In this document: one piece after another, positions 24,314-32,182 of the stretch | How positions within the stretch are numbered: the first letter of the stretch is position 1 | Layout of the letters: each line of letters starts with the position of its first letter | From: UBA3910 sp002391465 | Lineage (GTDB): Bacteria; Bacillota; Limnochordia; Darwinibacteriales; Darwinibacteriaceae | Assembly: GCA_030054835.1 (NCBI GenBank) | Contig: JASGVS010000006.1 | Location: 20,397 to 84,396 of the forward strand | Reading direction: 5' to 3' | Length of the DNA: 64,000 bases | Translations under genes and position numbers: made by a program | Notes under the pieces: model-generated | Told to the model about the DNA's origin: nothing | Database searches by the model: none | Seen by the model: only the letters and a program-made list of their open reading frames with translations

Positions 24314-25054
24314 TCACAAATCCGCTACCGTGACAAACTCATACTCCAGTTCTTTTAAGAATTCTATTATTCGGGGCAGGGCCATAACCGTTTCCCGCCC
24401 GTTGCAGTGCATGAGTACAACAGCATTGGGATGATGAAAATCCTCGATGCGCTTAATGAGGTTCTCTGGAGCGTTGCGTGTGCTATCCCAGTCAAAGGTA
24501 TCCAAGGACCAGCGCACAACCTTCCAGCCGTTTTCCGCAAGGTAACGGTTGGAATCGGTACGGAGCGAACCATAGGGAGGCCGCATAATGGTGGGATAAT
24601 AGCCAGTAACCTTCTCCACCGCCTCCGATGTGGGCTCCAACTCCAGTGCAACAATATCCTCATTGGTCATCTCAGCCATATCCTGGTGTGTCTTGGAATG
24701 GTTGGCCAGCAGATGGCCTTCGTCAAAGATGCGCTGGGTCATTTCAGGATAACGCACTACCTTCTCACCGAGCACAAAAAAAGTGGCAGTGACCTGCGTT
24801 TCTTTGAGAATATCGAGGATTTGTGGTGTGATGAAGGCATCGGGGCCGTCATCAAAGGTTAGGGCAATTTTAGGCCTATCCTTGGTGGGTTTTAGCATTG
24901 GCTTTTCCTCCCTGGGAATTGGTTTTGTATAAGTCTCGGGAAAGTTGTCGTTATGGAAAAGTTCATTTATAAAAAGCTGAGCTGCCCGGCTCTCGCCACT
25001 GGCAGTCAAAACTATCAGCAAAACTAAAGCAAACAGGAATGGAGTGTTGTTCAT
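24314..25054 (-). CDS. Secreted polysaccharide deacetylase (NodB domain)
   Basis: The 246-residue protein has a signal peptide (residues 1-24, cleavage near SRAAQ) and a complete NodB domain: TFDDGPD (catalytic base and metal Asp), HSKTH (metal His pair), RPPYG (groove Arg) and VVLMHCNG (catalytic His). It removes acetyl groups from peptidoglycan or another surface glycan outside the cytoplasmic membrane. TAGGAGG precedes ATG 25054. It is the first gene of the minus-strand set with the PaaK-like and YkoP-like genes, separated by a 111-bp spacer. Confidence 0.9.
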   Translation of the reverse strand: MNNTPFLFALVLLIVLTASGESRAAQLFINELFHNDNFPETYTKPIPREEKPMLKPTKDRPKIALTFDDGPDAFITPQILDILKETQVTATFFVLGEKVVRYPEMTQRIFDEGHLLANHSKTHQDMAEMTNEDIVALELEPTSEAVEKVTGYYPTIMRPPYGSLRTDSNRYLAENGWKVVRWSLDTFDWDSTRNAPENLIKRIEDFHHPNAVVLMHCNGRETVMALPRIIEFLKELEYEFVTVADL

Positions 25055-25152
25055 TCAATAGCCTCCTAAGTGTCAGAGTCAACATGTAAAAATTCGCCGC
25101 CGCAGCGTGATTCCCTGCCGCAGGGGCGAATTCGCGCTTGGGGTTTGGACAG

Positions 25153-25180
25153 AAAAACCCCCGGCACAAGGCCGGGGGGA
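25153..25180 (-). terminator. Terminator after flavodiiron gene
   Basis: CCCCCGGCC / GCCGGGGG hairpin followed on the minus strand by TTTTTCTG, 8 bp after the stop at 25188. Confidence 0.9.
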
Positions 25181-25187
25181 AGGGTGT

Positions 25188-26384
25188 CTAGCTAATATCA
25201 CGGACAAACTGTCTGCCAAACTCTTGGCAAGCCTCGAGTTCATCTTCACTGGGCACCCACAGCGTTCGCTTACCTTCGTTGACAACTTCAAAGCCCGCCT
25301 CCTCTAGATCGGCGGTGAGCAGTTTCACTGCTTCGCCGCTCCAACCGTAGCTGCCGAAGGCGGCTGCCTTTTTGTTCTTAAATTTCATGCCCTTCACCAT
25401 CTCCAAAAGCCCGGCCATGGCTGACAGATACCGGTTGTTGACGGTGGATGAACCGGCTAGGACTGCCTTGGACTTGAATATCTCGGTAACGATATCGTTT
25501 GTGTCATGGACCGCGGCGTTGTAAACCTTCACCCTCACATTGGGATCCTCCTGGGTGATTCCGACTGCAATCGCTTCGGCCATGCGCCTGGTGGCATTCC
25601 ACATGGTGTCGTAGACGATGGTGATCTGGTTTTCCTGGTAGTTGTCCGCCCACTTCAAATACTGCTGCACGATCTGGAGTGGGTCTTCCTTCCAGATTAC
25701 ACCGTGGCTGGTGGCGATCAGGTTGATGGGCAGTTCCATGGCAAGAAGTTCGTTGATTTTTTTCTTAACTAATGGGCTGAAGGGAGTGAGGATGTTGGCG
25801 TAGTACTTGAGTGCTTCAGCCTGCAGCTCGCACGGATCGACCAAGTCGTTGTAGAGCGATTCGGTGGCGTAGTGCTGGCCGAAGGCATCGTTACTGAATA
25901 ATATGTTCTCACCGGTCATATAGGTAAACATGGTATCGGGCCAGTGCAGCATGGGTGCTTCCACAAATATGAGTTGGGATTCGCCTATATCCAGCGTATC
26001 GCCAGTTTTGACTGTGACGATGTTCCAGTCGTGGTGGAAATGCCCCTGCAGCGAGCGTTTGCCGTTGTTGGTGCAGTAGATGGGCGTGCCGGGAATCTCC
26101 CGCATCAGGGCGGGCAGGGCACCACTGTGGTCGATCTCTCCGTGGTTGACGATGATGTAGTCGATCTCCTTGAGGTCAATCACCTTTTTGAGATTGGTAA
26201 CGAACTCATCATCATAAGGCGACCAGACCGTATCAATTAACACAGTCTTTTCGTCCCTCACCAGGTAGGAATTATAAGATGAACCTCTGTGGGTGGAAAA
26301 CTCGTGACCATGGAACAGGTCCAACTCCCAATCCACTTTGCCAACCCAAGTAACCTTTTCAGTAATCTTCTTAGCCGTGTCCAT
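25188..26384 (-). CDS. fprA: Flavodiiron protein (FprA-type)
   Basis: The 398-residue protein has an N-terminal metallo-beta-lactamase-like domain with all diiron ligands (H81, E83, D85 and H86 in NHGEIDH; H147 in MLHWPD; D166 in FSNDAFG; H227 in ATSHGVIW) and a C-terminal flavodoxin domain (~255-398, FMN loop DTMWNATRRMAEA). It reduces O2 to water and/or NO to N2O in the cytoplasm, taking electrons from rubredoxin or a similar carrier. It signals an anaerobic or microaerophilic life. No rubredoxin gene adjoins. Confidence 0.95.
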   Translation of the reverse strand: MDTAKKITEKVTWVGKVDWELDLFHGHEFSTHRGSSYNSYLVRDEKTVLIDTVWSPYDDEFVTNLKKVIDLKEIDYIIVNHGEIDHSGALPALMREIPGTPIYCTNNGKRSLQGHFHHDWNIVTVKTGDTLDIGESQLIFVEAPMLHWPDTMFTYMTGENILFSNDAFGQHYATESLYNDLVDPCELQAEALKYYANILTPFSPLVKKKINELLAMELPINLIATSHGVIWKEDPLQIVQQYLKWADNYQENQITIVYDTMWNATRRMAEAIAVGITQEDPNVRVKVYNAAVHDTNDIVTEIFKSKAVLAGSSTVNNRYLSAMAGLLEMVKGMKFKNKKAAAFGSYGWSGEAVKLLTADLEEAGFEVVNEGKRTLWVPSEDELEACQEFGRQFVRDIS

Positions 26385-26463
26385 CCGAACACCCCTTTCT
26401 TGCTTTCCTTAATAATACTAAATTCTTCCAGTGTAGACAAGCAAAAAAATGCTGTGAACCCCA

Positions 26464-26967
26464 TCACAAAGCCAGTTTCGCCGTTTCGACCCACCTGCCC
26501 TCTGGACTGAAGCAAAACAGGCTGATGCTGTTGCACTCAAAGGCGTATTCCGGGGAAAAACCAGCTGTTTCCTTTTGGTAACGGTCAAACTGCTGCGGCG
26601 TGAGCCTGGTCGCCAAGGTGATATGGGGGCGATAGGGCCTCCTTTCGCGGGGTATACCCGCCCGTTCGAGGGCTTTTGCCAGTTGATCCTGGGCAGTTTT
26701 GAAATCTTCGTTCAACTCCACATTAACAAAGAGAACGCGCCTGCCAAAAGAACCTAGTCCGCAGCCCTGCACCAAAAAGGGTTTGATCCCTTGCACCGTC
26801 TCCTTAAGTAGCTTGAGCAGATCTGTCTCCTCCGATTCCCACCCAAAGGGTGGAATCAGAGTAATATGGGCTACCGTGCGGGGGGCACGAAACTTGCGGC
26901 GCCACGCCTCGCATTCCTTCTCCAATTCCTTGGGCAGCCTGATGCCTAGAAAGAATTTAGCCACCAA
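26464..26967 (-). CDS. thpR: 2'-5' RNA ligase / cyclic phosphodiesterase family (2H superfamily)
   Basis: The 167-residue protein has the ThpR size and the two HxT motifs of the 2H superfamily (HITLIPPF near residue 34, HITLATRL near residue 115), with FLGIRLP at the start and VLFVNVELN between. ThpR-type enzymes hydrolyse 2',3'-cyclic phosphates and can ligate RNA halves in vitro; the cellular role is unclear. The start is TTG 26967 or GTG 26964, both behind AAGGAG. Confidence 0.87.
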   Translation of the reverse strand: MVAKFFLGIRLPKELEKECEAWRRKFRAPRTVAHITLIPPFGWESEETDLLKLLKETVQGIKPFLVQGCGLGSFGRRVLFVNVELNEDFKTAQDQLAKALERAGIPRERRPYRPHITLATRLTPQQFDRYQKETAGFSPEYAFECNSISLFCFSPEGRWVETAKLAL

Positions 26968-27083
26968 ACCTCACTCCTTGTTGTGATCCTCTTTCGTGTG
27001 CTGTACCCATCTTCCTTCGCTGCGGCGAGAAATATTTAAGAAATATTAATGGTTAAATTAACATCAGATTAACAGCAGAGGTA

Positions 27084-27117
27084 TATAATAGAAACACAGA
27101 TTCGAACGGTCGTCCGA
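27084..27117 (+). promoter_or_regulatory. Promoter -10 and candidate TetR operator
   Basis: TATAAT at 27084-27089 without a clear -35, followed by an imperfect palindrome at 27102-27117 (TCGAACGG/TCGTCCGA, 6 of 8 pairs matched). It lies 14 bp before the TetR start, as expected of autoregulation. Confidence 0.45.
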
Positions 27118-27130
27118 TTGAAAGGGGTTG

Positions 27131-27706
27131 ATGGCGGTGGAGACGAGTCAACAGGAGAAGATTTTGGATGCGGCCTACCATTGTATTGCTAAACAGGGTT
27201 ATGCCCACGTTACCCTGCGCCAAATTGCCAAAGAAGCGGGGGTGGCGGTGAGCCAGATCAGCTACCACTACCAAAACAAAGAGGGTCTGCTCTTGGCTGT
27301 GGTTACCAGGGCTGCCAATAAATACCAGGAGTATCTGCAGGATTACCTAAAGCCTGATATGACCCCCAAAGAAAAGGGAGATACACTAATCAGGTTGTAT
27401 CAGCAGCTGTTGGAAGAGGACGTTGAGTTGTTTAGGGTCCTCTATGACCTAGTCGGACTGTCGCTCTGGTCTGAGCCCTTTAGGCTGGAAGTGAAGGAAG
27501 TGTTTGAGGGCATTACGGAGCAGATTACGACAGAAGTCTTCACCGATGAGCTCATGGGGGAATTGGGGTATGTTTACAGTTCCAAGACCCTAGCCAGTGT
27601 GTTCTTTGGCGGCCTGTTCGGGATAGCAATTCAGGCGCTGCTGGAGCAGGAAAACGAAGACATTATCAAATCGCTCAGTGCTCTGGTTGTGATTTTCAAC
27701 AAATAG
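27131..27706 (+). CDS. TetR-family transcriptional regulator
   Basis: The 191-residue protein has the TetR DNA-binding domain in its first 50 residues (KILDAAYHCIAKQGYAHVTLRQIAKEAGVAVSQISYHYQNKEGLLLAV) and an all-helical ligand domain. It is first in an apparent operon with the RND exporter, LolA-like and outer-membrane genes (6 bp to the next start), so it very probably controls that system in response to a lipid-like ligand. The exact start is uncertain: TTG 27128, ATG 27131 and GTG 27137 share one AAAGGGG; the GTG has the best spacing. Confidence 0.92.
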   Translation: MAVETSQQEKILDAAYHCIAKQGYAHVTLRQIAKEAGVAVSQISYHYQNKEGLLLAVVTRAANKYQEYLQDYLKPDMTPKEKGDTLIRLYQQLLEEDVELFRVLYDLVGLSLWSEPFRLEVKEVFEGITEQITTEVFTDELMGELGYVYSSKTLASVFFGGLFGIAIQALLEQENEDIIKSLSALVVIFNK

Positions 27707-27712
27707 GATGGG

Positions 27713-30007
27713 GTGGGTTTATTGGGACGTTGGATTAAATTCGTACAGCACCGGCCTTGGCTGGTTATAGCTGTTGTATTTGCAATTACGGTGGGGCTGG
27801 CAAGTTTTTTGCCCCGGATGGAGTTTGACGCCAGTATTGAGAACATGATGCCACAGGACGATCCGGTCCTGGCGGAGCTGCAGGATGCGGTGGCTGATTT
27901 TGGTTCACAGGATCTGTTTTTTATCGCTATAGAAAGCGATGATGTGTTCCGCCCGGCCACACTGCAGAAGATTGCCGATCTAACCGCTGCTTTGGAAGAA
28001 GTACCTGCTGTGAAGGGGGTAGAGAACCCCTTTAACGTGCAGATGGTGGAGAGCAGTTTCTTTGGCATTGAGATTGCTCCCATGGCAGCGGAGGTACCGC
28101 AAACAGCGGACGAGATTGAAGCGTTTAAGGCTAGGATTTTGGCCAGTCCGTATGGGGGCAGGCTGATTACGGCCGACGGACGCGGTGCTGCCCTCATGCT
28201 GGATGTGGAGTGGGACCTGGAAGGGAACAATCGGGAAAAGGTAATCAATGAAATCAGTTCCGTGGTGGAAGGCTACATTGGGCCGGAGGAAATCCATATG
28301 GTTGGCGATGCTTACATCCTCCACTATACCGAGCAGGCCATGAAGCGTGATCTGCGCAACTTGGTCCCCATTGTGGTTTTGGTTATTGCCACCACCCTGT
28401 ATTTCACCTTCCGCTCCTTTCTGGGAGTGTTGGTACCCCTGCTGACGGTAGGCGCAGCCCTAACTTGGACAGTGGGACTCATGATCTGGTATGGCATTCC
28501 CGTATCCATGATCAGTATGGCTATGCCCGTTATTTTGGTCACCTTAGGTATTGCCTCCGGCATTCATATCCTTAACAAATACCTGGAAACGCTGGGGCAG
28601 GGAATGTCTAAGGAAAGTGCGCTGCAGGAGACATTTGCCACCATAACCTCTCCCGTGCTGATGGCTGCCTTCACAACTGCCGCAGGTTTTGCCTCGTTGA
28701 TAACTGCCTTTGTGCAGCCCATCAAAGAGTTTGGTGTGATAACCGCGGTTGGCGTAATGATCGCCATGACCCTCTCCCTGAGTCTGATTCCGGCCATGCT
28801 GGTCCTCTGGAAAAAGCCAGAGGTAAAGCAGGAAAAGAGGGAAGCAGGCGTCCTGAACCGCTTTCTCAAGACCTTGACCCAGTGGACGATCAGCCGGCCT
28901 GCCTACATCACCGCCATCGCCGTGGTGATCGTGCTCGTCTTTGGTTTTGGGGCGACCCGCATCACGCTGGAGAGCAACATAGTCAACTACTTCGGCGCCA
29001 ACAGCCCCGTCAAAAAGGGTACCATGGTGATCGAGGAAATATTTGGCGGCAGCATGCAGATCTCCGTTGTGGTGGATACGGGTGTAGAGGATGGCTTTAA
29101 GGATCCGGCCATGTTGGAGGAACTGATTGTGATTCAGGATTACCTCAACTCCTGGGATTCCATTAACCACGCAACCTCCCTTGCCGATGTGGTACGGGAG
29201 CTGAATCAGGCCCTGTGGGAGGGGGATCCTGAGTTTTACGCCGTGCCTGAAACCAGGGAAGGGGTAGCTCAGCAACTGTTACTTTTCAGCATGCAGGGAG
29301 GCAGCGGCCTTGATTCCCTCGTCAGCTACGATTACAGTCGTGCCCTGGTGACCGCCCAAATGAAAACGCTCGATGCGGAAATGCTGGGTGAAACGATCGC
29401 CGCCGTGGAAAGCTATTTGGCAGAGCTCTACCGCGATAGGTCAGACATAAGTGTAAAACTGGTGGGAACGCCCAAAGTGATGATGCGGCTTATGAACCGC
29501 TACGTCCAGACCCAAATCTCGAGCTTGGCCAGTTCCAGCGTGGCAGTTGGTTTGATTGTGGCCGCCCTGATGAAATCTGTCCTGCTGGGTATTCTGACCC
29601 TGGTACCGCTCTTCTTCACGGTGCTTATCAACTTCGGCCTGATGGGTTACGCCGGTCTGCCTCTGGATGCGGTAACAAGCATTATTGCTGGTGTGGTAAT
29701 TGGGTTAGGGGTGGACTACGCCATCCACTATATCAGCCGTTACCGCTTGGAGAGGGCAAACGGTCACCAGATGGAACAGGCTCTGTTGAACACAGGGGTT
29801 TCGGCGGGCAGGGGCATTTTCTTCAATGCTCTGGCTCTGGTTATTGGGTTTATGGTGCTTGTTTTCTCCCACTTTAGGGCAATTGCAGTCTTTGGTTTCT
29901 TGATTTCAGTGACGATGGTTGTGAGCTCCTTTGCAGCACTCGTCGTCATTCCCCTGCTTCTGCAGTATTTTGACCGGAAAAAAGTGCAAGTGGAAAGGAG
30001 TATGTAA
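27713..30007 (+). CDS. RND-superfamily exporter (MmpL/HpnN-like)
   Basis: The 764-residue protein is a duplicated 12-helix RND permease. Each half has one helix, a large extracytoplasmic loop (about residues 35-205 and 410-600), then five helices. Conserved parts include EFDASIENMMPQDDP after helix 1, FGSQDLFFIAIES, and in both halves an SSD-type helix 4 region (VTLGIASGIHILNKYLE; GLGVDYAIHYISRYRLE, with the Asp of the proton relay only in the second). Relatives move lipids such as hopanoids or mycolates across the envelope. The following LolA-like and barrel genes suggest lipid transfer to an outer membrane. The start may be GTG 27713 or TTG 27722. Confidence 0.9.
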   Translation: MGLLGRWIKFVQHRPWLVIAVVFAITVGLASFLPRMEFDASIENMMPQDDPVLAELQDAVADFGSQDLFFIAIESDDVFRPATLQKIADLTAALEEVPAVKGVENPFNVQMVESSFFGIEIAPMAAEVPQTADEIEAFKARILASPYGGRLITADGRGAALMLDVEWDLEGNNREKVINEISSVVEGYIGPEEIHMVGDAYILHYTEQAMKRDLRNLVPIVVLVIATTLYFTFRSFLGVLVPLLTVGAALTWTVGLMIWYGIPVSMISMAMPVILVTLGIASGIHILNKYLETLGQGMSKESALQETFATITSPVLMAAFTTAAGFASLITAFVQPIKEFGVITAVGVMIAMTLSLSLIPAMLVLWKKPEVKQEKREAGVLNRFLKTLTQWTISRPAYITAIAVVIVLVFGFGATRITLESNIVNYFGANSPVKKGTMVIEEIFGGSMQISVVVDTGVEDGFKDPAMLEELIVIQDYLNSWDSINHATSLADVVRELNQALWEGDPEFYAVPETREGVAQQLLLFSMQGGSGLDSLVSYDYSRALVTAQMKTLDAEMLGETIAAVESYLAELYRDRSDISVKLVGTPKVMMRLMNRYVQTQISSLASSSVAVGLIVAALMKSVLLGILTLVPLFFTVLINFGLMGYAGLPLDAVTSIIAGVVIGLGVDYAIHYISRYRLERANGHQMEQALLNTGVSAGRGIFFNALALVIGFMVLVFSHFRAIAVFGFLISVTMVVSSFAALVVIPLLLQYFDRKKVQVERSM

Positions 30008-30781
30008 ATGAGAATTAGAAAAGCGCTTCTGCTGTTGTTAAGCATTCTGCTCCTGAGCAGCGTATCGTACGCCGCTGACCGGAGTGGGCAGGAAATTCTC
30101 GATGATTTAGCCTTCAGTAACGTCTTGAGCGGATCGGGTGTGGCTGAGCTGAATCTGATTACGGAAAACGCCAGGGGCCAGCAGAGAAAGTATTCGGTTA
30201 AGGTCTACCTCAAGAGCGATGATGCGGGCGATAGGCAGTTTTTGGAGTACTTGAGCCCAGCCGATGTGAGGGGTACCAAATTCCTCTCTCTCAATTTGGA
30301 GGGCCAGGAAGATCAGATGTGGCTGTACCTACCTGCAATCGGCAGGGAACGGCGCATCGCCTCCCACATGACCGGTGACTCTTTCATGGGTACCGACTTT
30401 ACCTACGAGGAAATAGGCGGCAATTTTGCCCGGAGCGGCGAGTATTCCGCCGAACGTCTGGCCGATGAGGTGGAGGGGGGAGTAACATGCTACGTGCTGG
30501 ACCTCACTGCCCTCAGCGATGCTGCCCTGTATGAGAGGATTAGGATGTGGGTATGGCAGACTGAAAACGTGCCCGTTAAGGTGGAGTTCTTAAACAGTGC
30601 AGGTGTACTGCAGAAAACGCTCACGCTGAGCGATTTCAGAGAGGTAGCGGGCGAGCTCGTTCCCCACAGTGTGGTTATGGCGGACAACGTCAAGGGTACC
30701 CGCACCATCTTGGAGATTTTATCGGTGAGCGAAGAAGAGATCAGCGAAGATGTCTTTACAGTGCGCTATCTACGGCGCTGA
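30008..30781 (+). CDS. LolA-like outer-membrane lipoprotein-sorting protein
   Basis: The 257-residue protein has a signal peptide (LLLLLSILLLSSVSYA) and a LolA/LolB-like half-barrel pattern: KYSVKVYLKSDDAGDRQFLEYLSPADVRGTKFLSL, QMWLYLPAIGRERRI and MGTDFTYEEIGG. This form, annotated 'outer membrane lipoprotein-sorting protein', typically accompanies MmpL-like exporters and is thought to shuttle lipids across the periplasm. Its ATG directly follows the TAA of the RND gene. Its presence supports a diderm cell. Confidence 0.9.
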   Translation: MRIRKALLLLLSILLLSSVSYAADRSGQEILDDLAFSNVLSGSGVAELNLITENARGQQRKYSVKVYLKSDDAGDRQFLEYLSPADVRGTKFLSLNLEGQEDQMWLYLPAIGRERRIASHMTGDSFMGTDFTYEEIGGNFARSGEYSAERLADEVEGGVTCYVLDLTALSDAALYERIRMWVWQTENVPVKVEFLNSAGVLQKTLTLSDFREVAGELVPHSVVMADNVKGTRTILEILSVSEEEISEDVFTVRYLRR

Positions 30782-30810
30782 GATTGAGTTTAGAGGAAGG
30801 GTGAGAGTGT

Positions 30811-32142
30811 ATGAAGCGGTTAATGAGCAGTTTTACAGTACTGCTGTTGGTAATGGCTTTGGCTCTGCCTGCCCTGGCTTTTATCCCCCAGGGCGAGCTT
30901 AATGGGGGCGTGAGTTATGAGTGGAACGCTGAGGACAAGAAGCTGGAGCACACGTCCACCAGAACGGGCTTTCGGCTAGTGCTGGAGGATTATGTGGATC
31001 CGGCGGGCAAACTCCATTTCTCCTTCAAGGGCTGGTATGACTGGAAGGACAAAGAGGGAGATCTTGCCCTGGATCAATTGTGGTTCAGTGGTTACATGGG
31101 CGATATTGATTACAGCCTAGGCCGCCAGCTGATCAGTTGGGGTACGGCTGACGGGTTTAACCCCACCAGCTATTTCGCCCGTATGGACGCGAACGCCCTA
31201 TTCAGCGGTGACATGGCAGGTGAACCCACCTGGGCTGGCCAAGCGACCTATTACGGTCAGAACTTTTCCCTGACGGCGGTAGCCGCACCTTACTTTGAAC
31301 CACAGAAGATCGACGCTGAGATGAAGCGGCTCATGCCCAAAACCGAGCTGCCTCCGCACATTCCCCCCGGGCTTGTACCCGATGCGGATGCAGTTTTTGA
31401 GGCCATTGAAGAGGTGGATAAACCAAAAGCTTTCGGTAAGGACACCCAGTGGGCGCTGCGGGCAGAAACCCAGCTGGCAGGATTTGACCTGCAGGCCAGC
31501 TACTTCACGGGCTATGAGCCCCTGCCCGGGATGGAAATGACCATTCAGATGTTCCCTCCCAATACTTCCTTTGAAGGTGAGTACCGCCGGCAGAGTTTTG
31601 TAGGCTTGGCAGCCAGCGGCACCATTGGCAGCGCAGGTGTTTGGGCGGAAGTTGCCTACGGAGGACCGGAACCCTTTGCCGAGGCTGACGATGTGCCCGG
31701 CACGATGAGAATTCCCCTCTCCATCAACGAAAAGTACCTACAGGCTGTTGTGGGTGGGGATTACACCTTTGCTGTAGGAACCGGGCTTTTGGCCCAAATC
31801 CAGTACATCTACCGGGGACAGGGTTCGCTGCTCATGCCCTACGTGATGCCGGAGATAGACTTTGAGGCAGGCCCAATCCCCAGCATTGAGCCGGGAGAAA
31901 TCAAACCGGCCTCCTACCTCTACGGGCGCTTTGCCTACGACGTCAACCCGGACAGCACCCTTGATCTGGTGGTTATTTACGGATTAGAGGAGAAAGGCGG
32001 CATCATCAGGCCCGCGTACACCTACCGTTTCCCCAATGCGGTCCAGGCTGAACTTAGCCTTGTGGCAAGTTTCGGTAAAGAAGAAAACGTGTTCGAGCCC
32101 ATCCCAACCACAGCTAGGTTAGGTGTGAGTTACAAATTCTAA
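30811..32142 (+). CDS. Outer-membrane beta-barrel protein (DUF1302-like)
   Basis: The 443-residue protein has a signal peptide (FTVLLLVMALALPALA) and a mature chain of alternating amphipathic strands (ELNGGVSYEW, FRLVLEDYV, LHFSFKGWYDW, DYSLGRQLISWGTADGFNPTSYFA) ending GVSYKF, with a C-terminal Phe as required by BAM-type assembly. The GRQLISWG..D..NP motif is typical of DUF1302 barrels encoded with RND/LolA systems. It is probably the outer-membrane exit or acceptor for the lipid carried by the two preceding proteins. Confidence 0.83.
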   Translation: MKRLMSSFTVLLLVMALALPALAFIPQGELNGGVSYEWNAEDKKLEHTSTRTGFRLVLEDYVDPAGKLHFSFKGWYDWKDKEGDLALDQLWFSGYMGDIDYSLGRQLISWGTADGFNPTSYFARMDANALFSGDMAGEPTWAGQATYYGQNFSLTAVAAPYFEPQKIDAEMKRLMPKTELPPHIPPGLVPDADAVFEAIEEVDKPKAFGKDTQWALRAETQLAGFDLQASYFTGYEPLPGMEMTIQMFPPNTSFEGEYRRQSFVGLAASGTIGSAGVWAEVAYGGPEPFAEADDVPGTMRIPLSINEKYLQAVVGGDYTFAVGTGLLAQIQYIYRGQGSLLMPYVMPEIDFEAGPIPSIEPGEIKPASYLYGRFAYDVNPDSTLDLVVIYGLEEKGGIIRPAYTYRFPNAVQAELSLVASFGKEENVFEPIPTTARLGVSYKF

Positions 32143-32148
32143 AAGTAA

Positions 32149-32178
32149 GGCCCCGCATTTGCGGGGCCAGTTTTTCTT
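32149..32178 (+). terminator. Terminator of the RND-LolA-barrel operon
   Basis: GGCCCCGC-ATTT-GCGGGGCC hairpin followed by AGTTTTTCTTT, 6 bp past the barrel stop. Confidence 0.92.
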
Positions 32179-32182
32179 TCCA

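Noticed and set aside
28544..29275. 243-aa minus-strand frame inside the RND gene
   Set aside because: Histidine/glycine-rich shadow of a well-supported transporter gene on the opposite strand.
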